Source: Pseudeuparius sepicola (lineage: Eukaryota; Arthropoda; Insecta; Coleoptera; Anthribidae). From it: 64,000 bases of DNA. Location of the stretch: NCBI GenBank assembly GCA_963920635.1, contig OY987304.1, forward strand, positions 37,882,365-37,946,364, in the 5' to 3' direction. The first letter of the stretch is position 1, and every line of letters begins with the position of its first letter. Below are positions 45,800 through 56,555 of the stretch, piece by piece. Below the pieces are notes generated by a model. It did no database searches and was not told the DNA's origin. It was given only the letters and a program-made list of their open reading frames with translations. A program made the position numbers and the translations under genes.

Positions 45800-46757
45800 T
45801 ATATGTTAGGGCTAATACGAGAAATTAGCTAATTCGCGATTTAGCCGGCTAATTCGCGAATTAATCAATACAGCCGGTTAAAATGGGAAGAAATAAATAT
45901 ATTTTAAGAATTTTTGCAAATTATCCGGTTAGAACGCGAATTATGCAATATGATCGGTTATATCCGACAACACTTGGCTCTTTCGCGAATTAGCCGGATA
46001 ATATGTTAAGCAATCAAGACTCTGGCATTCATAAGCGTGAGCGTGCGTAGACATTGAAATGTAATTTTAATACAAAAATAAAGTCGTGAAATAATAATCA
46101 AACTTGTATTTACAACAACAAAAAACACATATACATAAGAAAACAAATATTCGCCAAATAAAATAAAAATATAATACTAACAGAAAGCTAAATAGTTAAA
46201 TTATAGATGAAAATACGGGTAAGTAACTAGGTACCTACTTATTATGGATCGAAACAGATGCGCGATGCGCACCTACTTTTACTAACATTATACCTACTAC
46301 TTATTGTAACAGGATAGGCTTGAATGGCACTTAGAGTTACATAACTGATTTTTTGACTTACATTTACATTTTTTTGTGAAACATTTGCTTTTACAATTAC
46401 ATTTTTGGTATCCCTGTCCCCCTGAAACTGACTGCTTTTTGGCAATTTCTCTTAATGATTCTTTTCACTTGATACGCACTCTAATGGAATTAACTTTCTT
46501 TTGCAGACAGCAAACTGATTTCTAGAGTATTTTTCACGGATAGTGCCGTTTTCATTACCTAATTCATAATATCCATTGTTGAATCAATAAAACGTTCTAT
46601 ATGGTTGCTCTTGGATAATTCGCGTTGTAACCTGTTTACGCTGGATAATACTCGAAACTAAGACACATTCGGGTTTTATTCTCGGCATCTGGCTAATTCG
46701 CGATTTAGCCGGCTAAATCGCGAATTAGCTAATTTCTCATATTAGCCGTAACATATA
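45800..46757. mobile_element. 958-bp element with arrays of CGCG-centred palindromes
   Basis: Inverted ends TATATGTTAGGGCTAATACG and, read inward from the right, TATATGTTACGGCTAATATG, continue through GAGAAATTAGCTAATTCGCG. Inside both ends the palindromic module (G)CTAATTCGCGAATTAG and variants (ATTTAGCCGGCTAA, TTATCCGGTTAGAACGCG) repeat every 20-40 bases for about 200 bp. The centre is plain AT-rich sequence with no transposase. A partial relative lies at 19452-19672. Superfamily unknown. Confidence 0.7.
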
Positions 46758-47319
46758 CATATTTTGTTACTGTTTTTATTATTGTCTGTTTAACAAACAT
46801 ACCCATTAGTTCACTAATTTCCATAACTGTAAATCGATATATTTAAAATTACAGAAACGTGTGCCTATCACGAAACCAGTTTAAAATATTGTTTTGTCAA
46901 AATAAATGCAAAGTAGACATCATCGTCGTACTCCTGAATTAAGAGTGCAGTGCCAGTTAATGCTCAGCCCAGTCTCCAGCTGTTATCAATCGTATGCATT
47001 GTTGTTATTGTTGTGATTTTTTGCAGTTAGAAGGAAGTTGGTGCATGTATACCTTAAGTCTGCCTTAGTACTTGGCATGATACTTCTAGAAGAAACCAAG
47101 TGCAATATACAGACAATATTCTTCTTGTTAGATATTATTGTGTTTAAGCATTCTTATTATTAGTCAGTCTGCAAACAATGCTTATTATTATTTCGACATT
47201 AATATGTACTTTTTTGTTATGCGACAAAGACAGTTATTACGACTGTATTTTCTGGTTATGGTTATGTTATAACTTAGTTAGCGTATTACGTAGGGTTCTC
47301 GAGAATCAAGCAGAGTCGA
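46758..47319. other. No gene recognised
   Basis: AT-rich sequence preceding a possible polyadenylation site used from the minus strand. Confidence 0.3.
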
Positions 47320-47334
47320 ACACATTTAAACAGT

Positions 47335-47340
47335 TTTATT
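47335..47340 (-). promoter_or_regulatory. Possible polyadenylation signal
   Basis: AATAAA on the minus strand, downstream of the candidate exon at 47510-47673. On its own this hexamer is common in AT-rich DNA. Confidence 0.3.
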
Positions 47341-47509
47341 AATAGGCACCTAAATACAAAATCGGCGCAATCAAAAACACTACCCTGGGTGGTAGGTTAT
47401 TTACTGTACGTGCGTTAAATGTCTTCAAAGTTGGAACACAAAGCCACTGACAGTACCACAACTTCCAGCCAATCTTGGAGTTCTGAGGCTTGACCTGTTC
47501 TTCTAGCTA

Positions 47510-47673
47510 CTACCGATCAGTCTTGTAGCTCTGACCGTTGGGTTGGGACCCTCCCAATATTCTTTTCAACTTGTCTCTGAAGTCGCGAAGCAGATGTCCC
47601 TTTTTCTGGCAACCCGCTTCATACAGGGCGTATTCGAATATAGTTGAGAATTGATAATGTAAGGGCACTTGAA
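47510..47673 (-). CDS. Candidate terminal exon of an unrecognised host gene
   Basis: On the minus strand a strong acceptor, TTTCTTTATTGTTCGCAG, directly precedes a 54-codon frame. It includes STIFEYALYEAGCQKKG and LLRDFRDKLKRILGG and ends at a TAG (47510-47512). An AATAAA lies at 47340-47335, about 170 bases past the stop, as in a 3' UTR. The upstream frame also stays open through a hydrophobic stretch (HIIGGCCLSLLFAVQV) with an ATG at 47728, so a small secreted protein starting there is an alternative. Composition is less AT-rich than the surroundings. I do not recognise the product. Confidence 0.3.
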
Positions 47674-47749
47674 CTGCGAACAATAAAGAAAGACAACAAC
47701 CGCCAATAATATGTCTCGAGGGCCACATTTTGCTTGCGAAAACATCCTA

Positions 47750-48414
47750 TCAACCCGAAAGTAATAAACCGCAATAACCTCTTCAAGAAATAGACAAAAA
47801 AGTCAATCCCACCTCTCTAAACCTACGCCATCAATCAAGCAGGCGAGTATTTCAACAACAACCCGAAATAAACGGCCTACTCCACTTCCCTGAGGGAAAA
47901 AAACAAAAACAACTAATGAAGCAGGGCGGCGGGGCCCCTCCACGGCTTGCTACAGCTTCGACCGCCCGCGTAAATTTCGTTGGATCACGTTGGCGCCACG
48001 TGCTCGTTACGTAGCAGGTGAACTACTGCTGGGGGTGTGGGGGGGGGGTTGCCTGGCGACTGGAACGAGCGGCTGGTCTATTCTGATTTTGGCGTTGATT
48101 TGGTATTTAGGGGATGCCACCATCTTACTAAGAGAGGCGTTGATTGTGGGGGCTTTGTAACTGATATTATATTAGGGTATGTAAATTGTTAATGCGATGA
48201 AACTTTGTGAAATTATGCTGCTTTAATGAAGGCCGGGGGTAAACGCTGCAGTGAGCCACGATCAATTAGTGATTATTTTCTGAAAATTGCTGGAAACCGA
48301 AACTTTCCGTATACAGCGAGTAAATTAATATCCAGTTAGGCTTGTGAAAGAATTCTATTACCTACTGAAAAAAAATAACGCCATGCTTAATTTGTCGTTC
48401 GAGTTTGGTATACC
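47750..48414. other. No gene recognised; G-run
   Basis: GC-rich part 47920-48080 with a run of about ten G at 48041-48050. No coding evidence. Confidence 0.3.
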
Positions 48415-48485
48415 TATGTGGGTTTTGGTATATCCTGATTAACGCTGTGGGGTCAGACTTTAAACAAAAAATCGCTAAATTGTTG
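48415..48485 (+). mobile_element. Fragment of the 15.7-16.9 kb foldback family
   Basis: CTGATTAACGCTGTGGGGTC and AAAAATCGCTAAAT match the right arm at about 16695-16745. It abuts the MULE remnant. Confidence 0.6.
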
Positions 48486-48706
48486 TGAATTCTTTGCAGA
48501 GCGTCAATAAATTTCCATATGGTTGGATGGTCCATAGACAATTCGGTTTGTGTACGGCGGTGTGCTCTTTCCGCATGGTTCTTTGTTCTGTCTTCTTCAT
48601 TTTGTACTCGGTCATACAAATTTCACATTAAATGTGGAAATAGTGGAATTCTACCTTCTGGCCCTGGCCTATTTCTTCTTCTCACATAGTTATCTTCGGA
48701 CCTTGG
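48479..48706 (-). pseudogene. MULE-type transposase C-terminal remnant
   Basis: Minus-strand frame with NYVRRRNRPGPEGRIPLFPH, an internal stop where a tryptophan is expected, then LYDRVQNEEDRT and HAERAHRRTQTEL, then MDHPTIWKFIDAL. The NN-AE-H and HPTIWKF patterns mark the C-terminal part of Mutator-like (MULE) transposase-derived proteins common in arthropods. The rest is absent. Confidence 0.6.
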
Positions 48707-48708
48707 AA

Positions 48709-50037
48709 CTGGGCGAGGGTTGTGAAATAAGTGCATTTGCCTAAATTGTCGAGTATTTCGTCAATGCGTGGAAGAGGATATTTGTCTTCAACTGTATTGT
48801 TATTAAGTTTACAATAGTCCATGACCATGCGAAGTTTACGTTTGCCGATTTCTCCATTTCCTTTGGAACGTTTCAAACATGCGAAGAATAAGAGAAAATT
48901 GAAGGTCGGATAATTTTTTTATCTAGGAGTTTTTCGATTTGCAGGAAGAAATTTGGCTTTGCGTGACTTTAGGATGTCGGAAAGAACGAAATAAACTTTC
49001 GTCTTTTGAGCGGATTTAGTGTTTGATAGAACTTGTAAATAAGAATTGTAGAAAATATCTCTAAATTATTGATGACAAATGTTAGGAATTTTTGTGAATT
49101 GGGATCAAAGAAGTTATTAGATAAGAAAGGCGGTAATTCTGTAAAATCGGATAATGGTTAAACAGGTTGAGGGAAGTCATTCTTTAGGTTTTCTTGTTGT
49201 GGAATTTCTACAAATTCAGCATGTATTGAGATTGGGAGTAAAGTTTGATTATCATGGATAACTTTCTGGGAGTAAATTCACCTGTATTGATACTTACTGG
49301 CATACGATATGAAACTTCAAATCGGATGGAAACGCCTAATTTGCGAATGGAAAATATATGACTTTCGTAATCTATGTTTTCAACTAGTTGGCCCAGTTCA
49401 CCTGTACCAAGGAGAAAATCATGGTGCCAGTCGGCAATTCTGGTTATTAAAGGTTGATTTGCCAATTTCGTCAAAAATGGGAAAATAATGATTTTCGCAG
49501 CATGTTTTAGATGTTTTCATTGAAATAAGGGTGAAGGGTGAATGGTTCAAAAAATTGATAACGGGGATCGAAATTTTGGTCAGCTCGAGTAGTTATATTA
49601 GTATCAAATCCACCAGAGTCTTTACGATTAGAAAAAGGGAGATATAAAAATAGAAGTTTGGTGGCCCTTGAAAGATTATTTATATCGATAATTCGAGACT
49701 GGGTGAAGGTTCCGAGGCTGGTTCCCGAAAATGTTCCGAAAAGTATTCTTCGGTCTTCAAAGTGGTATTATTGCACTCTATATGATTGTGAAAAGTACGT
49801 GTGGACATTGGAGTTTGGTCTATAAGTTTGTTGTGATGACAATTTTGGAATTATGGACATAGGAGTTGAACGATATTGATTTTGGTAGCGATTATTGGTT
49901 CTGGAGATTAAACTGAATGCCTGTTCATTGGATCAATTTTTTTGTTTCCGAGGAATGGGTTTCATATTACTAAAATTTCTAGGTCCGGAAGTATTGATTG
50001 AAAGGTTGGGGGAATGACTAGATAATTTGGGATAATA
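48709..50037 (-). pseudogene. Ty3/gypsy gag-pol remnant (RT, protease, gag tail)
   Basis: Minus strand, read from high to low coordinates. A gag-like Asn/Ser/Pro-rich tract runs from 50037 to about 49750. A protease-like tract around HDFLLGTGELGQLVENIDY lies near 49400. IEKLLDKKIIRP (start of RT) lies near 48935. KLRMVMDYCKLNNNTVEDKY continues into PLPRIDEILDNLGKCTYF (RT blocks 1-2) and ends at 48709. Stops and frameshifts separate the parts. The gag portion continues beyond the Penelope-like insertion at 51140-51460. Confidence 0.6.
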
Positions 50038-50130
50038 TCTGACAGTCCAGGAATATAAGGAATTATTAAATTTACTGTTCGGTCCACCAGATTTATTTCT
50101 CTAATTCTATTAGCATTGTTATTTTGTAAT
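50038..50130 (-). repeat. Inverted duplication at the 5' end of the Penelope-like copy
   Basis: These ~93 bases are the near-perfect reverse complement of 50422-50514 in the adjacent frame (GGTCCACCAGATTTATTTCT, CAGTCCAGGAATATAAGGAA). The junction with the direct part is an (AAT)n microsatellite at about 50127-50148. Confidence 0.8.
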
Positions 50131-50958
50131 AATAATAATAATAATAATGAATTACCTTTCTTAGATGTTTCTATATTGAAATCAGATAATATAGAAACTA
50201 GTGTCTATATAAAACCAACACATACTAATAGATATCTCCATTTCAACTCCAATCATCATATTAGTGTTAAAAAAGGAGTAATTAAAAGTTTGTATGACAG
50301 GGCTAGAACGATTTGTTCTAATAACACAAAATTTGAGGAGGAAATTAAACATATAAAACATGTTCTTGAGAAGAATAGTTATCCTATTGAATTTGTTGAG
50401 CAAGTTTTTCAGGATTGCCAACAAAATAACAATGCTAATAGAATTAGAGAAATAAATCTGGTGGACCGAACAGTAAATTTAATAATTCCTTATATTCCTG
50501 GACTGTCAGATAAGCTAAAACGTATAGGCAATCGTTTTAATGTGAGAACAGTATTTAAAACCAAAAATACATTAAAATCGATGCTAGTTAAAACAAAACC
50601 ATTTAATGAGTTACAAAGTTCAAAAAATTGCATTTATAAAATTCCTTGTGAATGTGGAAAGTTCTATGTTGGGGAGACTTGTAGGCCATTTAACGTTCGT
50701 TTAAAAGAACATAAAAATTATATCAGGCAAAATCAAATTTCGAAGTCAAAAATATGTGAACATTCCTTTAATAACAATCATAGGATATTGTGGGATAGTT
50801 CCAAACCAATTCTAAAAGAAGAACTAGGAAATAGACGAAAAATTAAAGAATCTGCATTTATTCTAGGAAATACGGGCAACTGTGTTGCTGAATGTTCAGT
50901 GGAATTCAGTAAAATATTATTGCCACTTATTCAAAGAGAAGTTAGTATAGATAATTAG
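50116..50958 (+). CDS. Penelope-like element, 5'-truncated: RT thumb + GIY-YIG endonuclease
   Basis: An uninterrupted 280-codon frame. True coding starts at about residue 11: the first residues derive from the inverted duplication and (AAT)n tract, and the nominal start is a TTG. Residues 12-70 (LPFLDVSI, VYIKPTHTNRYLHF, DRARTIC) match the C-terminal RT region of Penelope-like elements. Residues 171-250 form the GIY-YIG nuclease: CIYKIPC and FYVGE stand for the two tyrosine motifs, followed by R190, R195, H199, CEH (214-216) and the late glutamate E245. The catalytic RT core is missing, so it cannot retrotranspose alone. It is inserted in gypsy gag. Confidence 0.8.
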   Translation: MLFCNNNNNNNELPFLDVSILKSDNIETSVYIKPTHTNRYLHFNSNHHISVKKGVIKSLYDRARTICSNNTKFEEEIKHIKHVLEKNSYPIEFVEQVFQDCQQNNNANRIREINLVDRTVNLIIPYIPGLSDKLKRIGNRFNVRTVFKTKNTLKSMLVKTKPFNELQSSKNCIYKIPCECGKFYVGETCRPFNVRLKEHKNYIRQNQISKSKICEHSFNNNHRILWDSSKPILKEELGNRRKIKESAFILGNTGNCVAECSVEFSKILLPLIQREVSIDN

Positions 50959-51139
50959 ATAAAACACAGGGTACAATATCAGGCAGGTGGCTAGGCTATT
51001 GTTTCTGTTGTCATGACATTTTAACCTGAAATTTATTAATCTGTCACTTCACTTTGACGTGACATGATCTTTGAGAAAGGAGGAAGATTTATCCTCCGAA
51101 AGCTCAGAAAACAAATTTGTTGAAGCTATTTTTTGAGTT
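50959..51139 (+). mobile_element. 3' region of the Penelope-like copy
   Basis: Between the stop codon and the resumption of gypsy gag. It includes a hairpin GGAGGAAGATTTATCCTCC followed by GAAAGCTCAG (about 51077-51106). The hairpin-GAAA order recalls a hammerhead stem II, but no CTGATGA core is visible. Confidence 0.45.
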
Positions 51140-51460
51140 ACACGTTTAAAGTTTCGTTCATTTAGTGTTAAGAATTTATGAATTTTCGAGGGAACTTGAA
51201 AAAGTTGTCTTTCAATCAGTTTGGTGGCGAAAAACCCAATTAAAAATTAAATGAATTTGGGTTTATATTCTAATTGTGGTTAGGTGGTGGGTTGCGAGGT
51301 GAATGAGGATTTTGTTGAGTAGGGCGATTGGTTGCTTGATTATTTCTTTAATAAGCACGGAGATAAGAGGTAGATTTAAGATAAGACATATATTGCTGTT
51401 GCTGTTTGTGCTTATCTAAAGCTATATATTTTTGAAGTGCTTCTTCGAGAAGTAAAATGA
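51140..51460 (-). pseudogene. Ty3/gypsy gag remnant, upstream half
   Basis: Minus strand from about 51450: LEEALQKYIALDKHKQQQQ, a stop after TSYLRAY, then a Pro/Asn/Gln-rich tract NNQATNRPTQQNPHSPR, as in the C-terminal part of gypsy Gag. With 48709-50037 it forms one element, interrupted by the Penelope-like insertion. Confidence 0.5.
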
Positions 51461-52810
51461 TATAAATCATCACAATAGGGATTATATATCCCAGTACAAA
51501 GGGTCCGAAGGGCTTGTTTTCGGAAAAAACGAAGCTTTAAACTCAATTGTCTGATGGTTATTTTCGTGCATAGAAACGTGCTCTAAAAGATCATTGTGTT
51601 AAAGTTATTCGGTTATAGTAATCATCATAACATGAACATTTTTGCACTGCCGTTGTTAATTGTGTTAACAAAATTTCTTCGGTGCGATGGTGCGACGTTC
51701 GCCATATTTGTAAAAAATCGAAGGAGGCCAGGCTGAAAGTGAAGCTATATGCGTTTCCTAGGAAAAACGCAGGAAAAGTTTATGTTGAGACTTGAGGCTA
51801 ATAATAGGATAGAGAGTTAACGCAGATTCTTTCTAAAAACAAAAAACACAACAGCTATACAAACAAACAAGTAGTAGTATTCAATTTTCAATGGACATGG
51901 CTCCATATAATGCCTTTTTTTCTTGGAAACCTTATATATACCTGTGACCTAGTCAATAATAGTATTATAAAAGCCGAAATATGCTTGCATTGCCCTCCAG
52001 CTCCTGCCTTGCATAAACAATCCATTTTTTGCTGAATTTTAGCAGTGCGAATCTTTAAGTCACTAATTATCTGATGGAAATCTGACTGCAAAGCACTAGT
52101 TTGCAGGCAAAAGGCACGTGTTTAATAAAAGTAGGTAATCCCATTCGTTTATGCCATGCAAAATAATGTGCCCTGTAGCAAACACTTTCGCCGTCTTTCT
52201 CCCCTTCAACCACTGATCTAGAGTAAGTAATATTGCCACAATCTAAAATGATAAGGGTTATCCTAGCCATTTTTGTTCTAAAAATTCTCGAAGAGGAAGA
52301 ATTCGAAAATTGAGTACACACCTGCCCTAGAAACAACCTATAATCACTGTTAGATTTATGAACCTATCTCAACAAAATTAACAACAACAAATATATCTAT
52401 ACAATTATAAAATAACAACATATAAACAATAAATACACAAAACAATTACAAAAATACACAGTAAAACTAAATAAATTGTTAAAAATTATCGACGAAAATT
52501 TGAGGTTATGAAACAATGTCATCGACGTTAGTTCAACTAAGGGCCACTTGGCGCTGCGATCTTAATTTGAATTCCCAATAGGTGTTTTTAAGGAAAAGGA
52601 AAAACCAGACACACTGTAGAATGTAAATAAACTATTTGGGTACACTGTGAGCGTAATTGACTGTCTAGTTATGGAGATATAACTCCTACACAGACCATTT
52701 TTTTACGACAGCGTGTACACACATCCTGTATATAAATTCAACTCCTACCAGTAGCTCCCCCTGCGGCGCTTATTATATTTACCAACAGTAAACCTCACGG
52801 AGAAACTTTC
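51461..52810. other. No gene recognised
   Basis: AT-rich sequence. A mariner-like end, ACATCCTGTATA, sits near 52722. Frames are short and motif-free. Confidence 0.3.
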
Positions 52811-52983
52811 GCATTAATATGCGATGAAGTGATTATTATTGTAATTGGTTGCCGCTTCCCTCGAGGGTGCTCATATTATACGCTGAAGGTGGGATTTGCA
52901 GCACGCGTGCGAAGCTGTATCGCCGCTGATAAGAAATAAGCAAAGCCGGGTATCATCGGGATTTGTTGGTCGGCTATTTCGAG
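52811..52983 (+). repeat. Dispersed repeat B, copy 1
   Basis: Direct match with 56556-56730: GATTATTATTGTAATTGG, GGTGGGATTTGCARCACGCG, GCTGATAAGAAATA and ATCATCGGGATTTGT. There are no TIRs. It is followed within about 30 bp by a copy of repeat C. Confidence 0.65.
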
Positions 52984-53013
52984 CAATAGTATATCCTGCT
53001 GAGGCTACCATGG

Positions 53014-53120
53014 TCTATTTGTTTATTTTAAAGAGACGGTAAGTGTAAACAAAATCACCTGCACAGGGTCGTACTAGGAAGCACGCAGAGCGCGCGATTT
53101 ATTTTCTTGGAGGGATAGCG
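53014..53120 (+). repeat. Dispersed repeat C, copy 2
   Basis: Counterpart of 23251-23370 (TTTATTTTAAAGAG, TACTAGGAAGCACGCAGAG, TTGGAGG). Confidence 0.5.
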
Positions 53121-53929
53121 GAAAGGTCTATAAAACGACTCACCGTTCCTCTCCCGTAAAATTTCAGTCAAAACCCAGATAAAACTTATCATTTGTGTAA
53201 AGCTGCTCACCTATTCCCTTCAGAGACACCCCCTCTATTAGGTATGCATATTATATATTATATAGGTATGGGGATTTTTATACTGAGGATTTCGTTGTTT
53301 TTATTTATTTTGCTGAGTTAATCTTGTTAATTTCCTGTCACTAACAGGCTCTCGATAGCGTGAAGAGTAACAGTTACCGGTGTCAAAGTAATGACACAGG
53401 TTGCTTACGTCACACCTGGTGAACTCCTCTGTAGTACAGTGGCTTTATACGAGACAGTGATGGCGACAAACGTGGTCCGATTTTTGATTGGTTCCGCCAT
53501 GTTTCGTCAAATTCTGTCATAATGGATCGATTTATTTGTATCGATTTCATACATAATGACGGCGTCGATCCGTCATTCATGTTGTCCCTTATTATGGACG
53601 TACGCTTTGTTTATGTGTGTATTATCATATTTCTGCGCTTTATCTGTGTTTTTCTTTGAGAAAAGTAAAGTAAGGTGATCACAACGTAGATGGTTGTCAT
53701 GAAAGATATGTATAAAAGCTAGGGAAGGTTGCAAGAAGATGATGGTTATCCAGAGGAAGAATGCAATGAAGTTGGAAAAAGCGGTACAGAAGGTCAAAAG
53801 AAGACTGATTAGCAGGAGGAAGATCATGAAGAAATGAAAATAATGGAGCTGAGGGACCGTAGAAAATTGCAAAACCAGCAAAATTTGAAATTTTTTTATG
53901 AAAGCTGTTGCAAATGTTTTAAAAATTAG

Positions 53930-54480
53930 TGGTCCTAATAACTTTGAAGAAGCTGTAATGGATAAAGTGATGGTTAGCTGTAATGGATAAAGAAATGAAG
54001 TCACATTAATAAAATAAAATGAGTTTTACAGAGACTTCCAGAAGACAATAACGCATTAGGTATAGTATCTTGTAAATGGATATAGAAGGAGAGGATAATT
54101 CCGGATCAATAGAAAAATACTAGGCGAGGTTCGTAATGAAAGGTTGTTCACAAAGAAAAGGTGAAGACTACGACCAAACGTTTAGCCCTGTAGTCAAATC
54201 TTGAATGATAATAAAAGGAATATTAAGCAGCTATATAGCTGCTGGTGAAAATGTTGAATTCACTCGATGGATGTCTCTACAGCATGCGCTTATATCGAAA
54301 AATCGATGAAGATGTTTATGTGAAACAACCAAAAGGTTATGAAGATTCAACCAATAGAGTTTTGTGACTCCAGACAAGTTTTTATGGTCTCAAACAAGCA
54401 CAATGGAGCAAATTGCGAACATTTTCATGAAAGCTTATTTAAACCAAAAATATTTTGAGAGGCTGTTACTCCTGTAAGAA
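53930..54480 (+). pseudogene. Ty1/copia reverse transcriptase remnant
   Basis: In successive shifted frames: RLPEDNNALGIVSCKW (the LP-G---(G)CKWVF entry of copia RT) near 54040, ARFVMKGCSQRKGEDYDQTF plus SPVVKS near 54130, MDVSTACAYI-like (LDVKTAFL position) near 54265, EDVYVKQPKGYEDSTN near 54310, and TSFYGLKQA near 54375. The order is that of copia RT blocks. At least three frameshifts and stops break it. Nothing of the integrase or RNase H is certain. Confidence 0.7.
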
Positions 54481-55254
54481 AAATCATCCAAAGGGAAGGA
54501 TGTTGAAGATTGTAATATCACTTTTCATTTTTCTTATGGTGTATCCATGAAAATAAGTAAATAAAAAGTGTTAAAAACCAAAAATTAAAGCAATTATTCT
54601 TTGAGTTTTAGTCTCGTGTACCAAAGTGCTTTAGGACTTCAACAGCTCTGAAGAAAATTGTTAATTCTAAAGTTTTCTGTATGTACATAATAACACCAAT
54701 AAACACCAATAATTATAAATTGAGCATGCCTACGTGTGGAGTTGTTTTATTATAATGTAGTTATCATTACTTTATTTCCTAAGCTAAAAGTAGGTACCAT
54801 ATAATTATATTGTGTTTTCCCTATTTTATATTTTTAACATTTTCTGTTTATTGCTTCCTGCTCATTTCCAAACTTTTCAAAATACAAACACATGCTCAAA
54901 ATTTGTTCGTCTATTCTAGACATGTCCAGTGAGAACCATTAAATATTAGCAGTATAGTCACTGATATTAGTAATTATTATAAAATAATAGATGCGCAAAT
55001 ATATGCATCATTTTTGTTTAAAATATGCAATAATATGCATTTATTTGCCCAAATATGCAATAATATGCATTTATTTTACATGTACAAATACCATAAAAAA
55101 ATATCAAAACTGATTTTAGAGAAAAGGTTTATTTTAAGAAAAATGAAAGGAAAACAAATACATAAAATACCTCGTAAAATACCTATATTAAAGCAGAATT
55201 AAAAAAACATTTTAATTTGAAATTGTATAGTAGGAGTTTTATGATTAAATACTT

Positions 55255-55690
55255 TTCAAAGTTTTCTGTCAGTAAAAATATGTTTATATATAGAAAAGCT
55301 TCTATCAACATCTACCGATATAATAGGACAATTTTTTAATTTGGGTCGTAAAGTATAAGGCCAAAGTGCAACTTCATTGGATGATTTAACATCAAAAATA
55401 CTCTTTACTGCCATTAAAGATTTTAACCCTTCATTATTTTCTACAGTAGCACAGTAGCATCTAATTTTTTTCTAACTTTAATACCTTCATCAGCGGGATC
55501 CTTTCTACATTTAGCGGAAAATGTTTGAACAAAATCAGTCCATTCGCTTAAACCTAAATTTCTACTTTCTAATGAAAGAATTATATCTGGTATAAAACTA
55601 AAATTAACTTTAATAAAAACAAGTTGGTTAGCTACATCCGCATTTTTCAGGATTTCTTGACTTTGCACTACACACTGCTAGTTGTCTCTA
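55255..55690 (-). pseudogene. hAT-like transposase C-terminal remnant
   Basis: Minus strand: a 75-codon frame (55441-55668; WTDFVQTFSAKCRKDPADEG) is followed in another frame by PIISVDVDRSFSIYKHIFTD, the conserved (T)SVDVERSFS-YK segment near the C-terminus of a hAT transposase group. Flanking regions at 54990-55075 and 55743-55825 are rich in ATATGCAATAATATGCAT-like repeats in opposite orientations and may be the element's subterminal parts. Confidence 0.6.
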
Positions 55691-56084
55691 GGCTCTCATA
55701 ATCTTGGTTATATCTTATTATATATAAATAAGTATAGGAAAAACATGCAAATATGCACAAAAATATATTTTTTCCAGAAATATGCAATGTTTTGCGAAAT
55801 TGAATAATGCAATTTGCATATATTCCGCTCTTTAGTAATTAATTTTAATATATAAACGAAACGGAACAGGTAGGTACGTTTTACCGTTTATTTCTGGGCA
55901 ATAAATGGGCAATAAATTGATTTTACTTAATATATAGTAAGATAAGTCATATCGATAAAAAAAAATCGATACTGGATCTGGACTCACAATATCGATATAT
56001 TTTTTTAATAGTCCCACCTCTAATTTGACGAAACATGGCGGCCGTGTCGCCTCTGTCTTGTATAAAGCCACTGTAGGTACTCTG

Positions 56085-56300
56085 TAGGAGCCAAGTTTTG
56101 ACACAATATTTTGATATCTGACACTGTGATAAGTGCCAGTATGCGGTGCTTGGATACTTTTTCGAGTTACTATACTTAGCGGTGCGGTTTGTGGCTTTTC
56201 CCTGACTGCCAAATCTGAACGTTTGATTTTAATAATCGATCAGTAAGTAATTGTGTATATAAATTTATTTTTGAGGTCAGGTACCAAAGTGGCATAGGCG
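56085..56300 (+). repeat. Dispersed repeat D, uninterrupted copy
   Basis: Corresponds to 10253-10298 plus 12771-12960. About 40 bases between GACACA and CTTTTTCGAG are present here and are replaced at the other locus by the mariner-type element. Confidence 0.55.
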
Positions 56301-56555
56301 TGATACCGAAAACGGAATCCCCCGACATTATGCAGGTGCTATTATACTGGTCGAGAGTTGATCCCAGACATGCTCCTTGGTTATTCAACGATTTAAAAAC
56401 ATCTAAAAAATGTTCTTCGTGACACAGAAACTTCACATTGTCATCTCGATGTAATTTAAAATGAAAATAAACTTTTCGATTCCATCTTCGGACCTACCAA
56501 ACAATGCACACTTTCCCAATGTGTACAAAATGTTCTGTAAATGTTCAAATATATA

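Larger units (their letters stand above)
53437..56073. mobile_element. 2.6-kb TIR-bounded block with CAGTGRCT tips
   Basis: The left tip CAGTGGCTTTATACGAGACA and, read inward from the right, CAGTGGCTTTATACAAGACA are bordered by TA on both sides. The inverted repeats extend about 75 bp (GTCGCC, CCGCCATGTTTCGTCAAATT). The tip family is the same as the 257-bp MITE at 6731. The interior is not a matching transposase but copia and hAT fragments, so this is an element enlarged by insertions, or two solo ends. Confidence 0.6.

Noticed and set aside
45810..46740. CRISPR-like or restriction-site array of AATTCGCGAATT
   Set aside because: Located symmetrically inside the ends of a TIR element, with variable motifs and no spacers of constant length.
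51077..51106. Additional hammerhead ribozyme at the 3' end of the Penelope-like copy
   Set aside because: A stem followed by GAAA is present, but the CTGATGA core and a GTC cleavage site in the right place are missing.
53573..54004. 143-codon minus-strand frame with many Phe/Leu
   Set aside because: Antisense to the copia remnant region; the hydrophobic composition is what an AT-rich reverse reading of Lys/Glu-rich coding sequence produces.
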